64,000 nucleotides of DNA, from NCBI RefSeq assembly GCF_012927115.1, contig NZ_JABBFY010000002.1, forward strand, positions 186,001-250,000. The letters are read 5' to 3'. Position numbers and translations under genes: made by a program. This document shows, piece by piece, positions 35,982 through 43,824 of the stretch. Positions within the stretch are counted from its first letter, which is position 1. Each line of letters opens with the position of its first letter. The stretch comes from Sphingomonas sp. G-3-2-10 (GTDB lineage: Bacteria; Pseudomonadota; Alphaproteobacteria; Sphingomonadales; Sphingomonadaceae). The notes under the pieces were generated by a model that was not told the origin of the DNA, did no database searches, and was given only the letters and a program-made list of their open reading frames with translations.

Positions 35982-37076
35982 ATGCACGACATGGATCATT
36001 GCCACATGCATGGCGGCAACGTCGCGGGGCTGGTGACCGAATATCCGCTCGACTGGCCCGGCGCCGAGCCGACGACCGGCAGCGCCGCGGCGGACTCGAC
36101 CCATTGCTGCACCCCCGGCGGCGGATCGACGCACGAACTGGTCTATGATCACGATGGCGGCACCGTCTTCTGGGTCTCGGGACAGGAATATGACCATATC
36201 GCCCGCGTCACGCTCGACGGAATGGCAACCTATTTCGCGATGCCGCCGGGCAGCAAACCGCACGGCATCAAGTTCGACCAGCAGCACCGGCTCTGGCTCA
36301 CTTTCGAGGGTTCGGGCGAAGTCGTGCAGATCCATCCCGACGGCAGCATCGGTGCGCGGATCGACGTGCGCATCAGCGGCCCGGGCATCGATCCGGCAAT
36401 CAACACGCGCCCGCATGGCCTTGGCATCGGCCATGACGGCGCAATCTGGTTCACCGGCAAGCTGACCAACACCCTCGGGCGTATCGATCCGGTCACGTTC
36501 GAGGTGCGCCACTATGCGCTGCCGACGCTGGGCGCGGTGCCGATCTATCTTTCGGCCGGACCCGATGGCGATATGTGGTGTACCGAGCTGACCAGCAGCC
36601 GGATCGCACGGATCCCGGCCGCCGGTGGACAACCGGTCGAAACGGTCATCCCCACCGCCAACAGCCGCCCGATCGCGATCGTGGCGGGGCCGGACGGGCG
36701 GATGTGGTTCAGCGAGGAAGCGGGCGGCAAGATCGGCCGGGTCGAGGCGGATGGATCGATCACCGAATTCCCGGTGCCGCTGACTGCGTCGAGCGCGATC
36801 CTCGCGGGCCTCGCCTTCGACAATCTCGGCAATCTGTGGGTCCAGCAATATGTCAGCCCGCCGCCGACCGGGCCGGTAGCGGACGATTATATCGTGCGCC
36901 TGAGCGCCGAGATCGCGCTGGCGCAGCGTGGCGACCTGTCCGGCGTGGGCATCAGCTATTTCCGCGCGCCGTCGCGCGGCACGGTGATGCATCGCATCAC
37001 GCAGGGGCCGGACGGGAATATCTGGTTCAGCGAACTCGGGATCAACCGGATCGGAAAGGTCCAGATCGCATCCTGA
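35982..37076 (+). CDS. Virginiamycin B lyase-like beta-propeller protein
   Basis: A 364-residue seven-bladed propeller of the Vgb/SMP-30-like type. Blade motifs recur: SAGPDGDMWCTEL, VAGPDGRMWFSEEAGGKIGRV, and QGPDGNIWFSELGINRIGKV. True Vgb lyases open the lactone ring of streptogramin B, but many genomic homologues have no shown role. Here the N-terminus is unusual: MHDMDHCHMHGGN, then THCCTPGGGST, rich in His, Met and Cys, with no signal peptide. It looks like a metal-binding extension. GGGAG precedes the ATG at 35982. Confidence 0.8.
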   Translation: MHDMDHCHMHGGNVAGLVTEYPLDWPGAEPTTGSAAADSTHCCTPGGGSTHELVYDHDGGTVFWVSGQEYDHIARVTLDGMATYFAMPPGSKPHGIKFDQQHRLWLTFEGSGEVVQIHPDGSIGARIDVRISGPGIDPAINTRPHGLGIGHDGAIWFTGKLTNTLGRIDPVTFEVRHYALPTLGAVPIYLSAGPDGDMWCTELTSSRIARIPAAGGQPVETVIPTANSRPIAIVAGPDGRMWFSEEAGGKIGRVEADGSITEFPVPLTASSAILAGLAFDNLGNLWVQQYVSPPPTGPVADDYIVRLSAEIALAQRGDLSGVGISYFRAPSRGTVMHRITQGPDGNIWFSELGINRIGKVQIAS

Positions 37077-37092
37077 ACCGGCCGATCGGCAG

Positions 37093-38304
37093 TCAACGGC
37101 GCGGCTGATCCAGCAGGCCGATGAAAAAGGCAGTCACCACCATCTGAAGCCCGACACAGCCCAGCAGCATCGACGGGATGGTCAGGCGCATCAGTGCTGC
37201 GGGGTTCAGTCCGCCAAAGCCGCTCGACGCCCAGATCGCGGTTGCGGTCGCCGCGCCGGCGATGCCGCCGGTCAGCATCAGACCGCCAAGGATGCAGGCG
37301 CGCTCGACCGAGAACCAGTTGCGCACCCGCCGCATCAGCCCGCTTTCGGGCCACATGCCCGCGATTGTACCGTATCGCCGCGCCATCACGCTGAGACCGA
37401 TCAGCTGCGATCCCATCAGCACCGCCATCGCGGCGAAGATCATCGTGTGGATGCCGAACTCGACCCCGCCCACATGCACGTCCCCGCCGATCAGCCCGAG
37501 CACGCCGAACAGGCCCACAGCGGCAAGCGCGACGCCGGGATAGAGGAACAGGAATTTCGGCGCGAAGATCAGCAGGAAGCGCAGATGCCGCCAGCCGTCG
37601 CGCCAGGTGCGCAGATGCGGCGGACGCGAGCGCCCGTCGGGCTTCAGCGTGGTCGGCACTTCGCGGATGTCGAGCTTTTCGATCGCGGCCTTGACCACCA
37701 TCTCGCTCGCGAATTCCATTCCCGGCGCGGTGAGGCCCAGCTTCTGGATGCTGTCCCGGTTGAACGCGCGCAGGCCACAATGGAAGTCGCCGACCGGAAT
37801 GCGGAAGAAGGTGCGGCCAAGAAAGCTCAGCACGGGATTGCCCAGATAGCGGTGAAGCGGCGGCATCGCGCCTTCCTCGATCCCGCCCTGAAAGCGATTG
37901 CCCATTACCAGTTCGGCGCCGTCGCGAAGCTGCTCGACGAACGGCATCAGCCCGCCGAAATCGTACGAATCGTCGGCGTCGCCCATCGCGACATATTTGC
38001 CCTTGGCCGCTTCGATCCCGCCGATCAGCGCCGCGCCATAGCCGCGCGCGGGGACGTGGACGATGCGCGCGCCCAGCGCATTGGCGATCTGCTGCGACCC
38101 ATCGGTCGAGCCATTGTCGGCGACGATCACTTCGCCCTTCAGGCCATGATCGGCGAGAAACGCCTTGGCCTTCTTCACGCACACCGCCAGCGTTTCGGCT
38201 TCATTGAGGCAGGGCATGACGATCGACAGTTCGATCGCTTCCTCCCGCGCTTCGGGCGGGCGGTTGGGGGCGTGAAACGTCTTGAGCGCGCGGGCAGCGG
38301 ACAT
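37093..38304 (-). CDS. Family 2 glycosyltransferase with C-terminal membrane domain
   Basis: A 403-residue protein. The GT2 domain is at the N-terminus (LSIVMPCLNEAETLAVCVKKAK, VIVADNGSTDGS, and the metal motif MGDADDSYDFG), like dolichol-/undecaprenyl-phosphate glycosyltransferases. The last 150 residues contain about four helices. It probably makes a polyprenyl-phosphate-linked sugar for GT-C enzymes, three of which occur in this window. The ATG at 38304 follows GGGAG. It is divergent from a methyltransferase and the two GT-C-like genes. Confidence 0.88.
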   Translation of the reverse strand: MSAARALKTFHAPNRPPEAREEAIELSIVMPCLNEAETLAVCVKKAKAFLADHGLKGEVIVADNGSTDGSQQIANALGARIVHVPARGYGAALIGGIEAAKGKYVAMGDADDSYDFGGLMPFVEQLRDGAELVMGNRFQGGIEEGAMPPLHRYLGNPVLSFLGRTFFRIPVGDFHCGLRAFNRDSIQKLGLTAPGMEFASEMVVKAAIEKLDIREVPTTLKPDGRSRPPHLRTWRDGWRHLRFLLIFAPKFLFLYPGVALAAVGLFGVLGLIGGDVHVGGVEFGIHTMIFAAMAVLMGSQLIGLSVMARRYGTIAGMWPESGLMRRVRNWFSVERACILGGLMLTGGIAGAATATAIWASSGFGGLNPAALMRLTIPSMLLGCVGLQMVVTAFFIGLLDQPRR

Positions 38305-38364
38305 GGAAGCTCCCAAAGTGTCCTGATTGTCCTGCCCGCTGTGCCCCGCCGCGTTTCAAATTTT

Positions 38365-38426
38365 GGTTAACGACAGGGCCAAATAAATCGTGCCGAACAC
38401 GCACGGAAAGGGTTCGCGTTAACCAT
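38365..38426. promoter_or_regulatory. Inverted TTAACC half-sites, CtrA-like
   Basis: GGTTAACG (38365-38372) and CGTTAACC (38417-38424) are a perfect inverted pair 44 bases apart. The right copy continues as TTAACCAT (38419-38426), the half-site of alphaproteobacterial CtrA. They lie in the divergent region between the GT2 gene and the methyltransferase. Assignment to CtrA is by motif only. Confidence 0.45.
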
Positions 38427-38504
38427 TTCTCATCGGATCGCCCTCTAGCGTGACCCGCGACAAGACCGCCGAACCTTTCACGCGGTCTGCCTCCGGAGGT
38501 TAAG

Positions 38505-39095
38505 ATGCTCGGTTCCGTTCATGGCAAGCTGGTGTTCAATCGCCGCATCCAGAAGCTAGCGACCGCGATCGCCGATCGCCTGCCCCAGAACGCACGCGTG
38601 ATCGACGTGGGCTGCGGCAGCGGCGACCTTGCCGTGCTGGTGATGCAGATGCGCCCGGACGTGAAGATCGAAGGGATCGACGTGCTGGTCCGCCCGGATA
38701 CGGCGATCCCCGTCACCGAATATGACGGCTATCATATCCCCTTCGAAGACAATCATTTCGACGCCGCGATGGTGATCGACGTGCTGCACCATACCGACGA
38801 TCCGCAGGCCGTGCTGGGCGAGATCGCTCGCGTCGCGCCGCAAGTGATCATCAAGGACCATCTGCGCGACGGCATCGCCGCGGGCATCACGCTGCGCTTC
38901 ATGGATTGGGTCGGCAACGCCGCGCATGGCGTGCGCCTGCCGTACAACTATCTGTCGCACCGCGAGTGGAAGTCGATCTGGGGCAAGCTCCATCTCGATA
39001 CCGGAAAGTTCACCAAGCATCTCGCACTCTATCCGCGTCCGTTCAGCTGGTTCTTCGATCGCGGGCTGCATTTCGTAGCCGTGCTGTCGCGCTGA
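38505..39095 (+). CDS. Class I SAM-dependent methyltransferase of a glycan/lipid locus
   Basis: A 196-residue methyltransferase. Motif I is VIDVGCGSGDLAVLVMQM (about 31-48), the acidic residue follows as GIDVL, and DNHFDAAMVIDVLHHTDDP is motif IV. The C-terminal half is basic and aromatic (NYLSHREWKSIWGKLHLDTG, YPRPFSWFFDRGLHF), suggesting contact with a membrane or lipid substrate. A strong GGAGG precedes the ATG at 38505. It leads a three-gene operon with two GT-C-like membrane proteins. Confidence 0.85.
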   Translation: MLGSVHGKLVFNRRIQKLATAIADRLPQNARVIDVGCGSGDLAVLVMQMRPDVKIEGIDVLVRPDTAIPVTEYDGYHIPFEDNHFDAAMVIDVLHHTDDPQAVLGEIARVAPQVIIKDHLRDGIAAGITLRFMDWVGNAAHGVRLPYNYLSHREWKSIWGKLHLDTGKFTKHLALYPRPFSWFFDRGLHFVAVLSR

Positions 39096-39104
39096 CCTGA
39101 GGAA

Positions 39105-40886
39105 ATGACGACCGGCCAGCCGAACGACGCCCTAGCGCGTCGCCGGGCGATCCGCCTCGACCTGGTCGTGGCGGTCGCGCTGGCGCTGATCCTGACGATC
39201 GGCTGGACGCTGACCGACTGGGGCCGGCTCAGCCGCATGCTGCTGCCCGATCCCGACGACATGATGCGCATCGCGCAGGTGCGCGACTGGATCGCCGGAC
39301 AGGGGATCAACGACTGGACCCAATATCGCATGGCGCCGCCCGAAGGTTCGCCGATGCACTGGTCGCGAATCAACGATGTCGGCATCGCCGCGCTGATCCT
39401 GCTCGCCACACCGTTCGCGGGCCAGGCCGGTGCCGAGATGTTCGCGGTGCTGGTCTATCCGGCACTGCTGTTCGCGCTCGCCCTCTTCCTGTCCGCCCGC
39501 ATCGCGCGGCGGCTATGGGGACCGTCCGCCGGACCGATCGCGGCGGTACTGATGGCGCTGGCCTATCCCGGCACCACCGTCTTCATCCCCGGCCGGATCG
39601 ATCATCACGCGCTTCAGGTCGTGCTGATCCAGATCTTCGTCCTGCTGCTGATGCGCACGCCCACGTTGAAAGGCGGGATCCTGACCGGACTGGCAGCCGG
39701 ACTCAGCCTCGTCATCGGCCTCGAAACCGCGCCGCAGGTCGCAGCCCTCGTCGCGGTGCTGGCGATGCTGTGGGTCGTTCGCGGCATGAACGAGCGTTCG
39801 CGCCTCACCGGCTTCGCGGCAGGCCTCGGCGTTTCGACGTTGTTCTTCCTGACTTTCCTCCGCCCCACCTTCTGGTCGCCCGCCTTGTGCGACGCCTTCA
39901 CCCCCGCTTCCTCGACCGGCACGCTCGCCGTCGCCGCGGCGCTCGGCGCGCTGGCCGCAACCACGCCCCGGCTGGCCAGTTGGCAGGTCCGGATCGCGAC
40001 CGGCGCACTGCTCGGCGCTGTGTCGCTCGGCCTGACGCTGTATCTCTTCCCGAGCTGCATCAGCGGACCCTATGGCGAGATGGACCCGTTCCTGCTCAAA
40101 GCCTTCATGCCCTATATCGACGAGGCCAACAGCGTCTTCGAACAGCCGCGCCTCGCCCGGATCATCGCCATCGGCGGCGTGCTGGCGGCAGCGTGCATCA
40201 CCTCGGCATGGATGATCTGGCGCGCGCCGAAACGCTGGGCGGTGCTGCTGCCGATCGCGGCGGTGATCCTCATGTCCGGGTTGATCATGCTGCTTCAGGT
40301 GCGCGGCGCCTATATCGGCGCACCGCTTGGCGCGCCTGTGCTCGCCGGGCTGGTCGTTGCGGCACGCGCGCGGACGACGTGGCAATTGCCCGCCGTGATC
40401 GGCGCATGGCTGGCTGGCGCGGGCATGGCCTATGCCACCATCCCCGAGCAGATCGAGCTGCGGGTGGCGCGCGACACGTCGATGGTCAATCGCCCCACCT
40501 TGCAGGTCGTATGCAGCGGCGGCGACGCATGGGCTCAGGTCGATCGCTTCAAACCGGGCGTGGTCATGGCCGGCACCAATGTCGCGGCCTATCTGATGGG
40601 CGCGACGCATCATTCGACGATCGGCGCGGGCTATCACCGCAACAACACCGGCAACATGGCGATGTACCGTTTCTTCCTGAGCAAGCCCGACGAAGCGCGA
40701 GCGATCGCGGCGGCGTGGAAGACCGACTATGTCGCCTTCTGTCCCGGCGATTTCGTCGAGATCGACGTGACGCGGAACTACCCGGACAGCATGGCCACCC
40801 GGCTCCAGCACGGGCAGGCGCCCGCCTGGCTCCAGCCGATGCCGCTGAAGGACACGCCGCTGCGCTTCTACCGGATCGTCCGGTAA
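39105..40886 (+). CDS. GT-C fold protein resembling STT3/PglB oligosaccharyltransferases
   Basis: A 593-residue protein with about twelve membrane helices and a 120-residue soluble C-terminus. The first loop has the acidic motif DPDDMMRIAQVRDW, followed by NDWTQYRMAPPEGSPMHWSRINDV, typical of a bacterial family distantly like STT3/GT66. A second catalytic-loop-like GRIDHHALQ occurs near residue 165. Such enzymes move a sugar or oligosaccharide from a polyprenyl carrier to an acceptor in the periplasm. No WWDxG motif is seen in the C-terminal domain, so it is probably not a true OST. The gene follows the methyltransferase by 9 bases. Confidence 0.75.
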   Translation: MTTGQPNDALARRRAIRLDLVVAVALALILTIGWTLTDWGRLSRMLLPDPDDMMRIAQVRDWIAGQGINDWTQYRMAPPEGSPMHWSRINDVGIAALILLATPFAGQAGAEMFAVLVYPALLFALALFLSARIARRLWGPSAGPIAAVLMALAYPGTTVFIPGRIDHHALQVVLIQIFVLLLMRTPTLKGGILTGLAAGLSLVIGLETAPQVAALVAVLAMLWVVRGMNERSRLTGFAAGLGVSTLFFLTFLRPTFWSPALCDAFTPASSTGTLAVAAALGALAATTPRLASWQVRIATGALLGAVSLGLTLYLFPSCISGPYGEMDPFLLKAFMPYIDEANSVFEQPRLARIIAIGGVLAAACITSAWMIWRAPKRWAVLLPIAAVILMSGLIMLLQVRGAYIGAPLGAPVLAGLVVAARARTTWQLPAVIGAWLAGAGMAYATIPEQIELRVARDTSMVNRPTLQVVCSGGDAWAQVDRFKPGVVMAGTNVAAYLMGATHHSTIGAGYHRNNTGNMAMYRFFLSKPDEARAIAAAWKTDYVAFCPGDFVEIDVTRNYPDSMATRLQHGQAPAWLQPMPLKDTPLRFYRIVR

Positions 40887-40906
40887 CCTCGGAAAAGCCG
40901 TAAAAA

Positions 40907-42655
40907 ATGCCCGCCCGCCCCGCTTGCGGCGCCTACCCCGCTCGCCCTACAAGCCAGCCGATGGACAGGGGCGAAGCACTGCAATGGTGGCAGACACGAA
41001 CGTTTGTGGCGTTCGTCACCATATTGGCGATGATCCCCCTGATCTGGCCCGACGTGCCGCCGCTGGTGGACCTGCCCGGCCATATGGGGCGCTATCGCGT
41101 CCAGCTCGAATACACCCAGCATCCCTGGCTCTCGGAATGGTATAATTTCGAGTGGAGCCTGATGGGCAATCTGGGCGTCGACCTGCTCATCATTCCGCTG
41201 TCGAAGATTTTCGGGCTCGAGCTGGCGGTGAAGCTGATCGTGCTTTCCACCCCGCCGATGACCGTCGCCGGGCTGCTGTGGATTTCGCGCGAAGTACATG
41301 GCCGCATTCCCGCCACCGCATTGTTCGCCCTGCCTTTGGCCTATGCCTTCCCCTTCCATTTCGGCTTCGTCAATTTCGCGCTGTCGATGGCCTTCGCGAT
41401 GCTCGCCTTCGGGCTGTGGCTGCGCCTTGCGCGGCTGGGCAAGCTCAGGCTTCGCGCGATCATCTTCGTGCCGCTGTCGTGCATCATCTGGGTGACCCAC
41501 ACCTTCGGCTGGGGCGTGCTGGGCGTGCTCGCTTTCTCGGCCGAACTGATCCGCCAGCACGACATCCGCCCGCGCCGCGAAGGCGGCTGGCGGCAGGATT
41601 TCGTCACGGCCTGGGTGATCCCGTGGTTCAAGGCCGGAATCCAGTGCCTCTCGCTCGCTCCGCCGGTGCTGCTGATGCTGGCATGGCGCAGCGGCGGCGG
41701 CGTTTCGGGCCAGACCGGCGACTGGTTCAATTTCCGCGCCAAGATCCTGTGGGTGTTGCAGGTGTTCCGCGATCGCTGGCAACTGTTCGACATCGCCAGC
41801 GTCGGCGTGCTGTTCCTGCTGCTGCTCAAGGCAGTGCGCGATCCGAATATCCAATATTCGCGCAACCTGGGTCTGTCGGCGATCTTCCTGCTGGCGGTGT
41901 TCCTGCTGCTGCCGCGCATCGTGTTCGGATCGGCCTATGCCGATATGCGGCTGGTGCCGTTCATGATCGCGATCGCGATCATCGCGATCCGGCCCAAGCC
42001 TGGCATGCCGATCCTCGGCGCGGCCACCGTCGCGCTGCTCGGCCTGAGCTTCTACACCGCGCGCATCGTCTCCACGACCTGGTCGTTCGCCAAGTACGAC
42101 GCCTCCTACGACGAGGAACTCGAGGCGCTCAATCACGTGCCGATCGGCGCGCGGCTGGTCAGCTTTGTCGGCGAGACCTGCTACAACGAATGGCGGATGA
42201 CCCGCCTCCAGCACATCCCCGGCCTCGCGCTGGAACGGCGGCTGGCCTACACCAACGATCAATGGTCGATGGCCGGCGCGCAGCTGATGACGGTCAAATA
42301 TCTGCGCGGTCGCGACCGGCTGGCGCGCAGCTTCATCCACGATCCGTCCGAACTGGTCACCGACGTGCAGTGCCCGCGCGAATATTGGCGCCCGGTCGCC
42401 CGCGCGCTGGCGCTCTTCCCGCGCGATGCGTTCGACTATGTCTGGCTGATCCGCCCGCCGCATTACGACACGCGGCTGGAACAGGGCCTCGTGCCGATCT
42501 GGAAGGGCGGCGACGGCAGCACCCTGTTCAAGGTCGATCACGCGATCCCGGCAGGCGTCCTCGAACCCGGCGACCTGCCGCGCCCGAAGCGCGAGCGCGA
42601 CATGCCGATCCCGGACAATGCCGCCGAACTCGTCAACTCGATGTCGCCCGAATAA
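40907..42655 (+). CDS. Multi-pass membrane protein, GT-C-like, with soluble C-terminal domain
   Basis: A 582-residue protein with about eleven helices up to residue 400 and a soluble tail ending PIPDNAAELVNSMSPE. The first loop has VDLPGHMGRYRVQLEYTQHPWLSEWY, where Asp-Leu-Pro-x-His corresponds to the acidic position of GT-C enzymes in related polytopic proteins. This and the preceding gene have similar architecture. It may be a second polyprenyl-sugar transferase or a glycan processing protein. The start may be the ATG at 40907 or, less likely, at 40961. Function is not assigned. Confidence 0.7.
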   Translation: MPARPACGAYPARPTSQPMDRGEALQWWQTRTFVAFVTILAMIPLIWPDVPPLVDLPGHMGRYRVQLEYTQHPWLSEWYNFEWSLMGNLGVDLLIIPLSKIFGLELAVKLIVLSTPPMTVAGLLWISREVHGRIPATALFALPLAYAFPFHFGFVNFALSMAFAMLAFGLWLRLARLGKLRLRAIIFVPLSCIIWVTHTFGWGVLGVLAFSAELIRQHDIRPRREGGWRQDFVTAWVIPWFKAGIQCLSLAPPVLLMLAWRSGGGVSGQTGDWFNFRAKILWVLQVFRDRWQLFDIASVGVLFLLLLKAVRDPNIQYSRNLGLSAIFLLAVFLLLPRIVFGSAYADMRLVPFMIAIAIIAIRPKPGMPILGAATVALLGLSFYTARIVSTTWSFAKYDASYDEELEALNHVPIGARLVSFVGETCYNEWRMTRLQHIPGLALERRLAYTNDQWSMAGAQLMTVKYLRGRDRLARSFIHDPSELVTDVQCPREYWRPVARALALFPRDAFDYVWLIRPPHYDTRLEQGLVPIWKGGDGSTLFKVDHAIPAGVLEPGDLPRPKRERDMPIPDNAAELVNSMSPE

Positions 42656-42661
42656 GCAGCC

Positions 42662-43255
42662 CTAACAGGCTTCGTATTTCCAGTTGCGGCGCTTGCCCTC
42701 GCGCATCCAGCCGACCGCTTCGGCGACGCGCTTGGCCTTGGTCTCGGGCCGCTTTGCTTCGGCGATCCACTCGCAATATTCGCGGCGGCAGCCCGGCGGG
42801 AAAGCGTTGAAGGTCGCGGCGGCCGCATCGTCCGCCGCCAGCGCTTCGGCCAGTTCGGGCGGCACTTCGGCTTCGGGCTTGGGCGGCTTTCCGGCGCGGG
42901 GCGACTTGGCACCGGAGTCGATCAGCGCCATCGCGCTCTTTACCTGCGCCTCGATCTCCCCGGCGGAGGGCAGATCGTCGAGCGAGGCGATCCGGCCATA
43001 TTGGCCCATCGCTTCCCCTTCCTTGCCCGTCGCCAGTTCCTGTCGCGACCAGAAGCCGAAGGCCGCATGGGTCTTGAACGCCGCCATATTGGCCAGCGGC
43101 TTGCCCTTATAGTCGAAGAAGGGACTCGACCATTTGATCGCCTCGACCACGTCGGGACAAGCGGCATGGACGCGGTCGCGGAGCCAGGCGAGAATCGGTT
43201 TCGCGAAGTCGGCGCGAGCCTCGATATAGGCGTCGATGCGCGGGTCTCTGGTCAT
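42662..43255 (-). CDS. YdeI/OmpD-associated family protein (DUF1801 plus OmdA domain)
   Basis: A 197-residue two-domain protein. Residues 1-110 are a DUF1801 domain (WLRDRVHAACPDVVEAIKWSSPFFDYKGKPLANMAAFKTH). Residues 125-197 are the OmdA/bacteriocin-protection-like helical domain (VPPELAEALAADDAAAATFNAFPPGCRREYCEWIAEAKRPETKAKR). Members of the second family have been linked to bacteriocin or peptide tolerance in E. coli. The ATG at 43255 is used. It is the second DUF1801 gene in the window, after the one at 31576. Confidence 0.9.
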   Translation of the reverse strand: MTRDPRIDAYIEARADFAKPILAWLRDRVHAACPDVVEAIKWSSPFFDYKGKPLANMAAFKTHAAFGFWSRQELATGKEGEAMGQYGRIASLDDLPSAGEIEAQVKSAMALIDSGAKSPRAGKPPKPEAEVPPELAEALAADDAAAATFNAFPPGCRREYCEWIAEAKRPETKAKRVAEAVGWMREGKRRNWKYEAC

Positions 43256-43299
43256 GGCCTTCCCCTTCGGAGGCCATGCTATCCCGACGCGTCACCCGG

Positions 43300-43629
43300 T
43301 CAAGGTGCGAGCGCGTCCTCGTCGGCTTCGCCCAGCTCGTCGAGATTGTCCTCGTCGAAATCGGCCTGAACCTCGTCCTCCGCGCGGCTTTCGGCCGTCA
43401 GCTCGGCATCGTCATCCTCTTCGCCCAGTTCGTCGTCGACCATCCGCAGATCGTCTTCGAGCGTATCGGGATCGTCGCCCAGATCGGGCGGCAGGTCGGT
43501 CAGGATCATGCCGTCGGTCGGCCCGTCGCGCGTCGCCTCGAGGATCTCGGCCCGCTGGCTTTCGTCATAGCCGTCCTCGTCATAGCCGTCGTCGCCGGAA
43601 CCCTGTCCCGTCACCTGATAACCGCCCAT
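43300..43629 (-). CDS. Extremely acidic small protein of unknown function
   Basis: A 109-residue protein in which 42 residues are Asp or Glu and only four are Arg, with no Lys. It starts MGGYQVTGQGSGDDGYDEDG, and GGAGG lies eight bases upstream of the ATG at 43629. The charge is spread along the length, with a heptad-like pattern in the C-half (DDELGEEDDDAELTAESRAED). It is likely disordered or a nucleic-acid mimic; automated annotation sometimes labels such proteins DNA primase without support. It is flanked by a YdeI gene and a long palindromic repeat. Confidence 0.75.
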   Translation of the reverse strand: MGGYQVTGQGSGDDGYDEDGYDESQRAEILEATRDGPTDGMILTDLPPDLGDDPDTLEDDLRMVDDELGEEDDDAELTAESRAEDEVQADFDEDNLDELGEADEDALAP

Positions 43630-43727
43630 CGCGAACCTCCATTCTCGCCTGTCATCAAGGCGCGAACGGTGCTGGGGCGGAGTCGTTCCGAATCCGGGCG
43701 ACAAACGGCCCGGCGCTACCCGGTGAA

Positions 43728-43810
43728 GCGGCACCAGCCCGCTTCCCCACCCGGCCACCCAATCAGATTACTCTTGTGGGTGGCCGGGTGGGGAAGCGGG
43801 CCGGTACCGC
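43728..43810. repeat. Long dispersed palindrome, ACCCGGCCACCC family, second copy
   Basis: CCCGCTTCCCCACCCGGCCA pairs with TGGCCGGGTGGGGAAGCGGG (each 20 bases and perfectly inverted), with outer arms GCGGCACCA/CCGGTACCGC imperfectly paired. The loop is CCCAATCAGATTACTCTTGTGGG, unlike the two other copies at 21082 and 60154. It lies between the acidic-protein gene and the Bcr/CflA gene. Confidence 0.82.
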
Positions 43811-43824
43811 CCGACCAAAGCGCC

